DNA of 64,000 nucleotides from Shewanella yunxiaonensis (GTDB taxonomy: Bacteria > Pseudomonadota > Gammaproteobacteria > Enterobacterales > Shewanellaceae), in NCBI RefSeq assembly GCF_018223345.1, contig NZ_CP073587.1:1585001-1649000 (forward strand), written 5' to 3'. Below the pieces are notes generated by a model. The model made no database searches. It saw nothing but the letters and a program-made list of their open reading frames with translations, and was not told the origin of the DNA. Every line of letters starts with the position of its first letter. Position 1 is the stretch's first letter. Of the stretch, positions 17,579 through 27,349 are shown in pieces. The position numbers and the translations under genes were made by a program.

Positions 17579-17998
17579 ATGAGCGAAATCCAATACCCCA
17601 TTCACGGCAGCTGCCAGTGCGGTAACGTTACCTATGAACTTTTGGCTGCTCCTAAAAAAGTGGTTGCCTGCCACTGTAAACAGTGCCAGAAGCTATCCAC
17701 AAGCGCATTTAGCATCACCGCCATGGTGGATGCCAAGGATGTGGTCTTTCATGGAGAAATGAAGCGTTGGGATCGAACAGCCGATAGTGGCAACATCAAC
17801 GCTGGTATGTTTTGTCCCAATTGCGGCAACCGCATATACCATTTTAATTTAGCGCATCCGGAACTGATCAAACTGAAGCCGGCAAATCTCGATGATACCC
17901 GGGTTATCCAACCCACCGTCCACTCTTGGGTGAGTGAAAAGCAGGATTGGTTCCAAATTCCTGCAGGTGTGAAACAGTTCGAGAAGCAGCCTGAATAG
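17579..17998 (+). CDS. GFA-family zinc-binding protein
   Basis: A 139-residue cytoplasmic protein of the glutathione-dependent formaldehyde-activating enzyme (GFA/CENP-V) family. Zinc ligands are visible in GSCQCGNVTYE, CHCKQCQKLSTSAF and FCPNCGNRIY. Many family members lack proven formaldehyde activity, so only the fold is assigned. The ATG at 17579 follows AAAGGAG, and the earlier frame start at 17555 lies within the dcp terminator. Confidence 0.9.
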   Translation: MSEIQYPIHGSCQCGNVTYELLAAPKKVVACHCKQCQKLSTSAFSITAMVDAKDVVFHGEMKRWDRTADSGNINAGMFCPNCGNRIYHFNLAHPELIKLKPANLDDTRVIQPTVHSWVSEKQDWFQIPAGVKQFEKQPE

Positions 17999-18384
17999 TT
18001 AACAGCTTTGGGTTTGTGTCGATGTTGGGAGACTGGATAAGTATTTGCGCTTAGGTGGCATGAGAAAGGATGATGCATCGCCGGATATAGACGGAGATAT
18101 TTAGCGTAAAAAGCTGGCTTTACTGAAATAAATTGTGGGTTAGCAATAAATGCTAAAGGGAGATAAAAAGGTTATTTCACGGCGCGTTTAGCTAAAGCAT
18201 CCGACTACCTCAAAAAATCAACAAGCAGTTGTGATTTATCATAAATTTTCTGCTTTGCAGTCTTCCGTGATAACAAGAGTTGGATACAATGTTACATCGC
18301 TGTTGTCTTCGATAGTGACTATTTACAGGCGAGTCTGTTGCTGCGACAACGCAACCCATGATGAACATTTTGATAGGCGAAAAT
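17999..18384 (+). other. Intergenic region without a recognised feature
   Basis: About 385 bp, AT-rich. Only short frames without ribosome sites occur on either strand. I see no hairpin, repeat or clear promoter; it presumably carries the promoter of the gene at 18385. Confidence 0.5.
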
Positions 18385-18810
18385 ATGGCAGAAGAACCCA
18401 AAAAGCAACTAAGACCTGACACGGATACACTGGGAATTATGATGCAACATTTCACCCATCTGGATGGCGTGATGTGGAATCGGGTGCAATGGTTAATTGC
18501 GATTCAGACAGCAGCGATAGGTGGTTCATATGCTTTGAAGGCCGATCCACACAATTCTGGTTTTGTATTGTGTTTATGCGCTTTCGTAACCATCATTTTG
18601 TTGTTGATGATGCGGCGTGATGAAGTGATCCGCGATGCAAACCTGCCATTGTTGCGAACATTACATCCAGACTTCACTTTTAGCCCCAAATGGTCCAAAG
18701 GCGCTCCGCTGAAAGGCCGTCAGTTGAACAACATTTTGTTTTTTTCTTTCCTGTTTATGGATCTGTTCGGGGCATTCATTTATTTCTTCATCCCTGCTTG
18801 GATTAAGTAA
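18385..18810 (+). CDS. Small inner-membrane protein of unknown function
   Basis: A 141-residue protein with a polar N-terminus (MAEEPKKQLRPDTDTLGIMM), two closely spaced membrane helices (about 38-75, RVQWLIAIQTAAIGGSYAL and GFVLCLCAFVTIILLLMMR) and one near the C-terminus (ILFFSFLFMDLFGAFIYFFI). The loop between them, DANLPLLRTLHPDFTFSPKW, is polar. AGG lies seven bases before the ATG at 18385. I do not recognise a named family. Confidence 0.75.
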   Translation: MAEEPKKQLRPDTDTLGIMMQHFTHLDGVMWNRVQWLIAIQTAAIGGSYALKADPHNSGFVLCLCAFVTIILLLMMRRDEVIRDANLPLLRTLHPDFTFSPKWSKGAPLKGRQLNNILFFSFLFMDLFGAFIYFFIPAWIK

Positions 18811-18835
18811 CCATAAATAGAAATACACACATTTT

Positions 18836-18873
18836 GTTAAAAAAAGGTTATCATTGGTGGCGGTGATAACCTT
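18836..18873 (-). terminator. Hairpin terminator, strongest on the minus strand
   Basis: AAGGTTATCA (18844-18853) and TGATAACCTT (18864-18873) form a perfect 10-bp stem. The A-tract on its left becomes a T7 tail for a minus-strand transcript, while the plus strand has no U-tail. It may still end the gene at 18385-18810, but its polarity suggests a leftward transcript starting between 18874 and 19015. Confidence 0.6.
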
Positions 18874-19014
18874 AAGTTCGTTTATAGTAAGTAAAATATC
18901 ATGTTGAATGACAAGTGATTTGTCTATGATTACGGCATGAATAAAGGTATTGTTAATAGCAGCCGTAAAGTTGTGAATGGATTCACTCAACTATCGAGGT
19001 AGGTAATACTGTCA

Positions 19015-21963
19015 ATGACGTATTGGACCCGTTTGCTGGTGTTCGTTGCACTCATCTTGATTTCAGAAATATTTACGTCCTCAGTGGAAGCTGCCGATGT
19101 AGGTAATATCGCCCCATTAAATCGCTATTTCAAAGAAACCTGGACGACTCGCCAGGGCTTACCTCACAACACTATCAACAGTATAGACCAGACCCCTGAA
19201 GGTTATTTATGGCTGAGTAGTTGGGAAGGGGTTGCTCGTTTTAACGGCAAAGACTTCAAAATGTTTGGCCGCGACAGCATCACTGGTTTACCCGATGTTG
19301 GCACCCGGGCCTCATTTCTGGACAACTCTGGTCGCTTGATCATTGGTGGGGCCAGAGGTGGTTTAACCTCGGTAAAAGATGGCAAATGGACGCCATTTGC
19401 TCCTGTTGGTGTTTTGATTAACGTCCTTTGGGTTGATGACAAAAACAATATCTGGATTGGTACCGAAGGCGGCGGTCTATTTCGCCAGGATCCACAAGGT
19501 GTACGCCAACAATGGACCACGGTGCAAGGTTTACCCAGCAATACTATTTATAGCTTTGCCAACGCGGCTGACGGTGGCCTGTGGATTGGCACTGCTGCTG
19601 GTATGGTGTTATGGCAGCATGGGCAACTATCACCCGTAGCTGCGTTGCATAAAGTCCCGGTGTTTGATTTGCTAAAAACCCATGACGGGCTAATTATTGC
19701 CAGCGAAAACGGTGTTAGCCGGCTGGTTGGCGATAAGGTCATTCCATTACATCCCGATTTGACTAACGTCGCCGTGTCACAATTGATGTTGGATCATCAA
19801 GGCAGTTTATGGATGGGAACTGTCCAGCAAGGCATTTTTCGTCTAAGTAAAGCCTATGGTCTGGAGCATTTGGATGCGAGTCATGGTATGCCCAGTAACC
19901 GGGTATTAGATCTCTTTGAAGATAAAGAACAAAGTATCTGGATTGGTACCAATGGTGGCTTGTTTCGTTTGCGGGATGCGCCATTCTCTACCATTACTAC
20001 CGAACAAGGACTGGCGGGTAATTACGTGCGCGCCTTGCTTAGTGAACCCAATGGCGATATCTGGATTGGTAGTTCTCGTGGGTTAAGTCGCTATTCGCGG
20101 GCAAAGGGCTTTGTGACGGAGATAGTCTTACCCGGCGAATCGATACTCAGCCTAGCGCAGATGGCTGATGGTCGCTTACTGATAGGAACCTACACCGCCG
20201 GGGTATTCATCTACGATAACGGTCAGACGAAGTTACTGGTCGATCGTGATTCCGGATTGATTTCAAATGAGGTCAGGGCGCTACTGCAGGATCCTGATGG
20301 CAGTATCTGGATTGGTACCGCGCAAGGGTTAGCACATTGGCATGATGGCTCAGTAGACAACCTCACCACGCAAGATGGATTGCCCGGTAACTTTATCGTC
20401 GAATTGTTGCGTTGTGACAACAAAATGTGGATAGGAACGGGCACCGGCATTGCCATTTATCAAAACGGCAAATTTTCGGTGATGCCGATTCATCAGTTTG
20501 ATGTGGCAGAATATGCTTTTGGCATGTTCCCACAAGAAAAAAAGCGGTTACTTTGGGTTGCCACTGACAGAGGGTTACTTCGTCATAATCTGGATACTGA
20601 TGAAACTGTGCTTATCGGTCGTCGTAACGGATTGCCATTTGATAAATTTTTTCAGTTAGTTATTGATGATTATGGCAATGTCTGGCTTACCAGCAATCGC
20701 GGCATTTTGCGTTTTAGTGAAGCAGATGCCAATGCGGTGGCCGATGGCAGAATGTCAACGTTAAGTACCGTGCTTTATGGCGAAAGCGACGGGATGTTGA
20801 GTGCCCAGGCAAACGGCGGCTCTAACCCGACCATGGTCAAGACCCCTGAAGGTACGGTGTGGATTGCGACGGCAATGGGGGCGACGTCTGTGCGCCCGCA
20901 GCGATTGCAGCAATTTGCGGAGCATACGCCTCAGGTCGTGGTTGAGCGGATTTCGATGGATGGCCAAGAGCAGTCATTAACCAACAATCTGACCTTACCC
21001 GCCGCCGCACAGCGCGTGGAAATCAACTATGCTGGCCTCAGTTTTATTATGCCCACTCGCTTGCGCTATCGTACTAAACTCGATGGCTTTGATCAGGATT
21101 GGCGCGATAAAACGGGGCTGAATCAGGTGGAATACACCAACCTGGCTCCCGGCACATATCAATTGGATATTCAATCTGCTAATCCTGGCGGACGTTGGAG
21201 TCCGTCAGCACAGTTAACCATTATTAAATTACCGTTCTGGTGGCAAACCCTGTTAGCCAAATATATTGCGCTCGCCGCGACGGTTCTGGTGATTGTTGGC
21301 TTTACCTATTGGCGCACTGCGAGCCTGCGACGTTCAGAGCAATACCTATTGCAACAAGTGGCTCGTAAGACGGCAGAGTTACAACAGCAAACACACAACC
21401 TGGAAACCGCCAATCAGGAAAAATCAGTACTGTTGGACAAACTGCAGCAGCAAGCCTTAGCGTTAGAGATCCAGGCCAAACAGGACTCACTTACCGGCCT
21501 GGCAAACCGTCGGGCGTTCGATGAACATTTGGCGCAAGAATATGCCCGCGCGAAGCGTCTGCAGCAACCATTAACACTGGCCTTTATCGATATTGACCAT
21601 TTCAAATGGATCAACGATAAATTTTCACACAGTGTCGGAGATAAAGCGTTAGTCAAACTCGCAGCGCAACTTAAATTGCATTGCCGTGCTATCGATATTG
21701 CTGCACGTTGGGGGGGGGAGGAGTTCTCGTTGTTGCTGCCAACAACGACCAGTCAACAGGCGATCCAAGTCTGTGAGCGATTGCGGATGGCGGTAGAATC
21801 CATGGATTGCAGTAGTATTGCCGAAGGCTTGAAACTCACTGTGAGTATCGGTTTAGCCTGCTCCGATGATGTGGAAGAGTCCTGGCAATTGCTGAATGCG
21901 GCCGATGATGCACTTTATCGGGCAAAAAATAACGGCCGCAACCGTGTCGAAAGTTTTATTTAG
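19015..21963 (+). CDS. Periplasmic two-component-propeller sensor with GGDEF diguanylate cyclase output
   Basis: A 982-residue inner-membrane sensor. After a signal sequence (1-27) come Reg_prop beta-propeller repeats (about 40-660) marked by recurring IWIGT/LWIGT motifs, a Y_Y_Y domain (about 667-745: LRYRTKLDGFDQDWRD, YTNLAPGTYQLDIQS), one membrane helix (about 745-767), a coiled coil (to about 820) and a GGDEF domain starting DSLTGLANRRAFDEHL. The active-site loop RWGGEEF (GGEEF at 900-904) is intact, so it should make cyclic di-GMP in response to a periplasmic signal. The codons for Trp-Gly-Gly-Glu contain a run of nine G (21710-21718), a possible slippage site. Its 3' end overlaps the convergent EamA gene by 8 bp. 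Confidence 0.94.
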   Translation: MTYWTRLLVFVALILISEIFTSSVEAADVGNIAPLNRYFKETWTTRQGLPHNTINSIDQTPEGYLWLSSWEGVARFNGKDFKMFGRDSITGLPDVGTRASFLDNSGRLIIGGARGGLTSVKDGKWTPFAPVGVLINVLWVDDKNNIWIGTEGGGLFRQDPQGVRQQWTTVQGLPSNTIYSFANAADGGLWIGTAAGMVLWQHGQLSPVAALHKVPVFDLLKTHDGLIIASENGVSRLVGDKVIPLHPDLTNVAVSQLMLDHQGSLWMGTVQQGIFRLSKAYGLEHLDASHGMPSNRVLDLFEDKEQSIWIGTNGGLFRLRDAPFSTITTEQGLAGNYVRALLSEPNGDIWIGSSRGLSRYSRAKGFVTEIVLPGESILSLAQMADGRLLIGTYTAGVFIYDNGQTKLLVDRDSGLISNEVRALLQDPDGSIWIGTAQGLAHWHDGSVDNLTTQDGLPGNFIVELLRCDNKMWIGTGTGIAIYQNGKFSVMPIHQFDVAEYAFGMFPQEKKRLLWVATDRGLLRHNLDTDETVLIGRRNGLPFDKFFQLVIDDYGNVWLTSNRGILRFSEADANAVADGRMSTLSTVLYGESDGMLSAQANGGSNPTMVKTPEGTVWIATAMGATSVRPQRLQQFAEHTPQVVVERISMDGQEQSLTNNLTLPAAAQRVEINYAGLSFIMPTRLRYRTKLDGFDQDWRDKTGLNQVEYTNLAPGTYQLDIQSANPGGRWSPSAQLTIIKLPFWWQTLLAKYIALAATVLVIVGFTYWRTASLRRSEQYLLQQVARKTAELQQQTHNLETANQEKSVLLDKLQQQALALEIQAKQDSLTGLANRRAFDEHLAQEYARAKRLQQPLTLAFIDIDHFKWINDKFSHSVGDKALVKLAAQLKLHCRAIDIAARWGGEEFSLLLPTTTSQQAIQVCERLRMAVESMDCSSIAEGLKLTVSIGLACSDDVEESWQLLNAADDALYRAKNNGRNRVESFI

Positions 21964-22819
21964 TTCTCTGTGGCGCCGTTGTGGTCGTTGGTTGCCGGCA
22001 AAGCCATAATGCCAACAGCATACAGACGCAACCGAGCGCTAATCGTGGCCAATCATGAATTTGACCCTGCCAGAACACGACGTTGACCAGGATCCCTGCC
22101 GGGATCAGCATGTTGTTCATCACGGCTAACTGTTGAGCGTTCACTTTAGTAGAACCATAACTCCACCCCAGATAACCGAGTCCCGACGTTACCACACCTA
22201 ACCACAGTAAAACGCCTTGCTGCAAAGGTGTTACGGGTAATTTGTGCCAATCGGCAAGCGCTAACATTGCTGATCCGGTAATCAATGTGGCACCCATAAA
22301 AAACCAGGCAAAACGAGTACGATGCGGTAGCGGATTATGCTGACTCTGGTGGCGATACCACACCTGCCCGAAGGCAAAACAGGCATTTGCAGCCTGTATC
22401 AAGGCAAAGCCCTTCCAGTAGTTTTCGCTCAAGTCTGTCCAACGGATCATTGCAGCTCCCGCCACCGCCAGTATTGCCGGAGCCCACAACTGTTTTGGCC
22501 AGCGCCTGGCAAACAAGTCGGCAAAAAGACTGACATAAATCGGCGTGAAAATAGTAAATAGCAATAGTTCCGGAACACTCAGATAATGATAACTATGGTA
22601 AAGAAACAGGTACGTCAAACCGATTTCAATCGCGCCAGTTGCCATCATCACCAAGGCTTTGCGCCAGGCTATCGGACGCCAGAATGGCAGAAAAATTATC
22701 AATGCCAGCAGCATCCGCGATGTAACGGCAATGTAGTCATCAACCTGACCCGACAGGTAAGCGCCAATTAGTGAAAATGAAAAAGCCCAGAGAATGGTGA
22801 TTCCCCAAAGTAACGTCAT
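21956..22819 (-). CDS. EamA-family (drug/metabolite transporter) permease
   Basis: A 287-residue protein with about ten membrane helices forming two EamA repeats, typical of the DMT superfamily: LWGITILWAFSFSLIGAYL opens repeat 1 and ANACFAFGQVWYRHQ opens repeat 2. Members move amino acids, amines or other small metabolites, usually outward; the substrate is not visible. The ATG at 22819 starts with the family-typical Met-Thr-Leu-Leu-Trp-Gly. It overlaps the end of the GGDEF gene by 8 bp and is monocistronic. Confidence 0.9.
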   Translation of the reverse strand: MTLLWGITILWAFSFSLIGAYLSGQVDDYIAVTSRMLLALIIFLPFWRPIAWRKALVMMATGAIEIGLTYLFLYHSYHYLSVPELLLFTIFTPIYVSLFADLFARRWPKQLWAPAILAVAGAAMIRWTDLSENYWKGFALIQAANACFAFGQVWYRHQSQHNPLPHRTRFAWFFMGATLITGSAMLALADWHKLPVTPLQQGVLLWLGVVTSGLGYLGWSYGSTKVNAQQLAVMNNMLIPAGILVNVVFWQGQIHDWPRLALGCVCMLLALWLCRQPTTTTAPQRTK

Positions 22820-22980
22820 ACATCAATCCTGTGTGCAAAAATACGTCAAATAACGAAGTTGCCGATAGGCCGCTGGTGCGATAGAGAGAAAAGCGACTTA
22901 TGGCAGCTAGTTTACCGGAAAAAGTAGCCAAAGAAGCTTGACTGTTGATTATTTAGTGTGCAGCAAAACAGATGGTCATG

Positions 22981-23009
22981 CTGAAGGACTAGGTGTGAAA
23001 GTCCTTCAG
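22981..23009 (-). terminator. Hairpin downstream of the minus-strand MCP gene
   Basis: CTGAAGGACT (22981-22990) and AGTCCTTCAG (23000-23009) form a perfect 10-bp stem with a 9-base loop, 15 bases past the stop codon of the MCP gene. The U-tail is poor, so efficiency is uncertain. Confidence 0.6.
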
Positions 23010-23023
23010 CCATTTTCAAAAAA

Positions 23024-24913
23024 TTACACAGTAAAGCCTGCTACCATGCCTTGGAGATCATTACTTAAACGTGCCAGTTCAGTGCTGGCGGCAACCGTTT
23101 GTTCACTGGCTGCCGCAGCTTGATCGGCGGCGTCGCGAACTCGTAATACATTGTGGTTAATCTCTTCAGCTACTGTAGTTTGCTCTTCGGATGCAGTAGC
23201 AATTTGCTGGCCCATATCCCGAATGTGGTGAGTCAGTTCGGTAATGGTATGTAAGGCGTCACCGACCAGGCCGACTTTTTTTACCACGTCTTGTGTCGTT
23301 TCATGGCTATCATTTACGTGAGTCGCTGCTTGTTTAGCGCCTTGTTGTAACTCTTTGATAAGAGATTCAATTTCTGAGGTAGAAGCATGGGTACGCTGTG
23401 CCAGATTGCGCACTTCATCAGCGACTACCGCAAATCCGCGACCCGATTCCCCCGCTCGGGCGGCTTCAATCGCGGCATTCAGTGCCAACAGATTGGTTTG
23501 TTCGGCAATGCTTTTGATCACATCCATAATGCTGCCAATGTGTTCACTGCTGCTAACCACATTGTGCATCGCCTCAGCAGAGTGCTGCATTTTTTCACTC
23601 AGTAGGGTGGTCTCGGTAATCGTCTGTTCCAGTTCCCTATTGGCAGCAGCCGTCTGTTGGTCAGTCTGTTCCACGGCATTGGCCGATTGTTCGGCGTTAC
23701 GGGCAACTTCGGCAACTGTCAGGGACATTTCATTGATAGCGGTGGCAACTTGATCGGTTTCTTGCTTTTGTTGCTGCGCGCCAATGCTGGTTTGTTCAGT
23801 AACTGCAGATAATTCGGTAGCAGATGATGCCAGCTGAACTGCACTTTCTTTTATCTGCGTGATGAGTTGCCGTAAGCTTTGACTCATCGACGCGATTGCC
23901 TGCATCAGTTGCCCCATTTCATCCTTGCGAGTAATGGCCGCCTGATGAGTAAGGTCACCATTACCAATGCGCTGTGCAATCGTTAACACCTGTTGTAACG
24001 GTTGGTTGATGCCTTTGTTGATGACCAGCGTAGCAACAATGCCCACCAACAACGCCGCGACCGTCGCAATGGTAACGTAATAATAGGCTGACTGGGTGAT
24101 CTGTTGCTGAAGAAGCGCGTGAGCCGCATTCTCGTCGTTTGCATCGGTGATCAGTGTTTGTTCCTGATGTTCGAGGGTATCACTGTCTTTGTCTAATGCT
24201 GCCTGTAATGCCGGGATTTTTTCGCCAATTTTGATGTAGCTTTGAAAACCTTCATCGATGTCACTGAGTAGTTGCTGCTGTGTGGCATTCAGCGGTAGCT
24301 GACGCAGTTGCTTGACGATTGCGGCAAACTCTACCGTAGTGTTTTGCAATTGGTTGAGGTTGCTATCTCCGCGCAGCAGCGACATTACAATAAACCTTGC
24401 TTGATAAAAGTTTTTGTCTAGCTTGACGGTTAGCTGTTGCATTTTTTCATCACGGTCACTGAAGGACGCGCTAAGTGTCTGCAGCAGCGAGGTGGTATGA
24501 CTGATCTGCTGCAGCAATTGGTTTTCGGCATTTACTCTGATGGTTACCGACTGTTTCAATGTCCGGAACAGATCTGAATATTCAGCAAGCTGCTGGGTGA
24601 TCAATGTGAGTCGTTGAATGCTTTTGTCATCACGCGCATGTTGTAAATTGCGGCTGATGAGCTCCTGCGCCGCTTTTAATTGTGTTGTAATTTGCACGGT
24701 ATCTTGGTCATTAAAGTCTTTGAGATAATCAATTCGGCTACGTGAAAGCTGGCCTATATCATTATTGAAGGTCACCACATGCCGCTGAATTTCAGATTGC
24801 GATTCAATTTGGCCAATCACCAACAAGCCGATAGTACCGACAATTAAAGTGAGTAATAAAACAGCACCAAAGCCGACACTTAGCTTAATTTTTACACTCC
24901 AGTCGTTAAACAT
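23024..24913 (-). CDS. Methyl-accepting chemotaxis protein
   Basis: A 629-residue transmembrane chemoreceptor. One helix near 10-30, a mostly helical periplasmic sensor (about 35-270) rich in coiled-coil sequence, a second helix (about 272-294), a HAMP domain ([34 protein letters not shown]) and the cytoplasmic signalling hairpin with the conserved tip [20 protein letters not shown] then [19 protein letters not shown]. There is no C-terminal CheR/CheB-binding pentapeptide. The ligand is unknown; a helical sensor of this kind resembles TarH/PilJ-like domains. It has the same length and layout as the divergent MCP at 25314, so the two are paralogues. Confidence 0.94.
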   Translation of the reverse strand: MFNDWSVKIKLSVGFGAVLLLTLIVGTIGLLVIGQIESQSEIQRHVVTFNNDIGQLSRSRIDYLKDFNDQDTVQITTQLKAAQELISRNLQHARDDKSIQRLTLITQQLAEYSDLFRTLKQSVTIRVNAENQLLQQISHTTSLLQTLSASFSDRDEKMQQLTVKLDKNFYQARFIVMSLLRGDSNLNQLQNTTVEFAAIVKQLRQLPLNATQQQLLSDIDEGFQSYIKIGEKIPALQAALDKDSDTLEHQEQTLITDANDENAAHALLQQQITQSAYYYVTIATVAALLVGIVATLVINKGINQPLQQVLTIAQRIGNGDLTHQAAITRKDEMGQLMQAIASMSQSLRQLITQIKESAVQLASSATELSAVTEQTSIGAQQQKQETDQVATAINEMSLTVAEVARNAEQSANAVEQTDQQTAAANRELEQTITETTLLSEKMQHSAEAMHNVVSSSEHIGSIMDVIKSIAEQTNLLALNAAIEAARAGESGRGFAVVADEVRNLAQRTHASTSEIESLIKELQQGAKQAATHVNDSHETTQDVVKKVGLVGDALHTITELTHHIRDMGQQIATASEEQTTVAEEINHNVLRVRDAADQAAAASEQTVAASTELARLSNDLQGMVAGFTV

Positions 24914-25313
24914 CGTTCGTCCCCGTAAATCAGCATAAAGTTTTGTTATGGTTATATGAGAGAGGAAATAATACCGGTACCCACATAAGGTAAGTGTGAG
25001 TCACATCTAAGTTACATTTGGATTTTTATACTGATTAACTGATAAAACTAATTATTTACGCAATAAATCATTGGCTTAAGCATATCTTAAGAAAATTTAA
25101 ATAAGGGATTTTCATTTAATGAAAATTAATCAGCTAATTTTTTGGATTTAATTTGTTCCAAAAATAAAACACTGTTAACTGTGGCAGATTTCACACATAA
25201 CTTGTTCTAACGCAAAAATATAAAAAATATTTCTCATTAAAATTCGACGCTTATTTTTACATGGATAGTTGCGAAGATAGTCATTAAGAATATTAGTGTT
25301 CGGAGATAAATAA
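24914..25313. other. Divergent intergenic region between the two MCP genes
   Basis: 400 bp of AT-rich sequence. It holds a possible CRP site (see 25180-25195) and a perfect TGTGAGTCACA palindrome at 24995-25005 whose half-site spacing is wrong for CRP. No gene is supported. Confidence 0.55.
25180..25195. promoter_or_regulatory. Candidate CRP-binding site upstream of the plus-strand MCP gene
   Basis: TGTGGCAGATTTCACA matches the CRP consensus TGTGA-N6-TCACA at nine of ten conserved positions. It lies 118 bases before the GTG of the MCP gene at 25314. Site function is inferred from the match alone. Confidence 0.45.
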
Positions 25314-27203
25314 GTGCAAAACTGGAGCGTTAAAAATAAACTCGCAGTGGGCTTTTCAACAGTCATTGTAATGGCATTAGTGCTTGGGATTATTGCACTA
25401 ACAGCATTGCATAAAATTGCTACCACCGTTGATAAACAACAACGCGTTGATAACTTTAACAGTTATATTACTCAAGCAGGAAATGCCCGGCGAGAATACA
25501 TGGCTGGCTATGATGAAAAAGATGCCGCCAAAGCGATTGACGCACTGAGCAACGCTTTAGAATTCAGTAAAAATAATTTAGAAGCTGATGCTGACCAGCA
25601 AGAAACTACATTGCTGCAGAAAATTGAGGGTTATATTAATAACTACACCGATATTTTTGGCAAGGTTCAAGATGCTGCTGAAAACGTCAGACAAACGAAA
25701 GACATGCAGCATAGGTCAATCAATGATGCCACAGTAAAAATGGAAACGTTTGTTAATGATTATTCCCAGGAAGTAACACTGGCTAATCAACAAGCCATTG
25801 TTGAACTCGAAGCCACATTTTATGAAGCTCATCTGTACATTCAGGAACTGTTATCCGGTGAAACAAATTTAGATGATGTGCATTCTTTAGTCGATAAGTT
25901 TGATACGCAACAGTCGCAGCTATTGAATCGTCTGAGCTCTGCCAATGACATCTCGCGGCTACAAAATATTGGGCAGAATTTGCACGTGTATCTGGACGAT
26001 GTTGTTACTGTTATCAAACTTAATTCCGAATTGGCGCAACTCAGCGATCAATTGATTGAGGTTGCGGGTAGCATTGCGAGCCAAGCTAAGGAGTTGCGGT
26101 TATTGCAGGACAACAAGAGAACGCAAACAACCGATACGGCATATACATTAGTAGTCGCTGCTGCTGTCATCACCATTATTGTAGGTATTATCGCGACCTT
26201 AACGATAAGTAGCAGTATTGTGGTGCCACTGAAATCTGTGTTGCATACCGCGCAGCAAATAGGCTCCGGTGATTTAACCTCTGACGTGCATAGTATGCGC
26301 AAGGATGAAATCGGTCAGTTATTGGTGGCATTTGGCTCCATGACGAAAAATTTACGCGAAATCATTAGCACCGTGAAACATTCGTCTACACAACTCGCAG
26401 CGTCAGCTTCAGAACTCTCGGCCGTGACTGAACAAACCAGTGTCAATGCACAAAATCAAAAGCAGCAAACCGATCAGGTCGCTGCCGCTATGCATCAGAT
26501 GACCATAACTGTTGCCGAGGTCGCGCGGAATACTGAGACGACGGCTGCTGCAGTCCATAATGCGGATAAGCAAGTGAGTGAGGCTAACACGACGATTGTC
26601 ACAGCAATTTCGAAAGTGGATGAGTTGAGTAGCAAAATGACGCAATCATCAACCGCAATGGAAAGCCTGGTAAGTAGTAGTGATCAGATTGGCAGCATCA
26701 TGGATGTGATCAAAGGTATTGCCGAACAAACAAATTTGTTGGCACTGAATGCTGCAATCGAAGCCGCCAGAGCCGGGGAATCGGGACGCGGTTTTGCGGT
26801 AGTCGCTGATGAGGTACGTAATCTGGCACAGCGGACGCACGAATCTACTAATGAAATCGAGCGTCTGATTGAGAAATTACAGTCAACCGCGGGGCAAGCC
26901 TCTAGCCAAGTAAAAGAGAGTTACGACGCCACTAAGGAACTGGTGGATTTGATTGGCGAAGTAAATGTCGCACTGAATACCATTTCTCAATTAACCGGTA
27001 ATATCCGGGATATGGATCAACAGATTGCGACCGCCGCCGAAGAACAAACGACGGTGGCTGAAGATATTAATCGCAATATCATCAGTGTCAGGGATGAAGC
27101 TGAACAGGCGGCGGCTGCGAATGAACAAACCGTATCGGCAAGTGTGGAATTGGCAAAATTAGGGCATGAGCTGCAGGATACTGTTGCTGGCTTTAAGGTC
27201 TAA
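25314..27203 (+). CDS. Methyl-accepting chemotaxis protein, paralogue of the divergent MCP
   Basis: A 629-residue chemoreceptor starting with GTG, which has GGAG eight bases upstream. Layout: N-terminal helix (about 12-32) after [14 protein letters not shown], a helical periplasmic sensor (about 35-275), a second helix (about 280-300), HAMP ([19 protein letters not shown]) and the signalling domain with the tip [20 protein letters not shown]. The N-terminal phrase [12 protein letters not shown] corresponds to [12 protein letters not shown] in its divergent neighbour, and the cytoplasmic halves are near-identical while the sensors differ, which suggests duplication followed by ligand divergence. 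No CheR pentapeptide is present. Confidence 0.94.
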   Translation: MQNWSVKNKLAVGFSTVIVMALVLGIIALTALHKIATTVDKQQRVDNFNSYITQAGNARREYMAGYDEKDAAKAIDALSNALEFSKNNLEADADQQETTLLQKIEGYINNYTDIFGKVQDAAENVRQTKDMQHRSINDATVKMETFVNDYSQEVTLANQQAIVELEATFYEAHLYIQELLSGETNLDDVHSLVDKFDTQQSQLLNRLSSANDISRLQNIGQNLHVYLDDVVTVIKLNSELAQLSDQLIEVAGSIASQAKELRLLQDNKRTQTTDTAYTLVVAAAVITIIVGIIATLTISSSIVVPLKSVLHTAQQIGSGDLTSDVHSMRKDEIGQLLVAFGSMTKNLREIISTVKHSSTQLAASASELSAVTEQTSVNAQNQKQQTDQVAAAMHQMTITVAEVARNTETTAAAVHNADKQVSEANTTIVTAISKVDELSSKMTQSSTAMESLVSSSDQIGSIMDVIKGIAEQTNLLALNAAIEAARAGESGRGFAVVADEVRNLAQRTHESTNEIERLIEKLQSTAGQASSQVKESYDATKELVDLIGEVNVALNTISQLTGNIRDMDQQIATAAEEQTTVAEDINRNIISVRDEAEQAAAANEQTVSASVELAKLGHELQDTVAGFKV

Positions 27204-27226
27204 ATAACGTCATAAACACGGCAAGA

Positions 27227-27252
27227 AAAAGGACTGTAGATACAGTCCTTTT
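27227..27252. terminator. Bidirectional terminator between MCP and response regulator genes
   Basis: AAAAGGACTGTA (27227-27238) and TACAGTCCTTTT (27241-27252) form a perfect stem of up to 12 bp with A and T tracts at the two feet. It lies 23 bases past the MCP stop, between convergent genes. Confidence 0.9.
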
Positions 27253-27349
27253 CTATTTGTGCTGGCGCATATTGCTGCACCAATAGGACATACAGTTTAT
27301 TAAAACAACTTATTAAAGCAACGCCACATAAGTTCTCATAGCGTGTAGA

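Noticed and set aside
24936..24943. TAAAGTTT, the -35 element of flagellar sigma-28 promoters, near the MCP genes.
   Set aside because: No GCCGATAA-like -10 follows at 11 bases and the orientation is away from the nearer MCP gene's coding strand.
24995..25005. TGTGAGTCACA palindrome as a CRP site.
   Set aside because: The half-sites are separated by one base instead of six.
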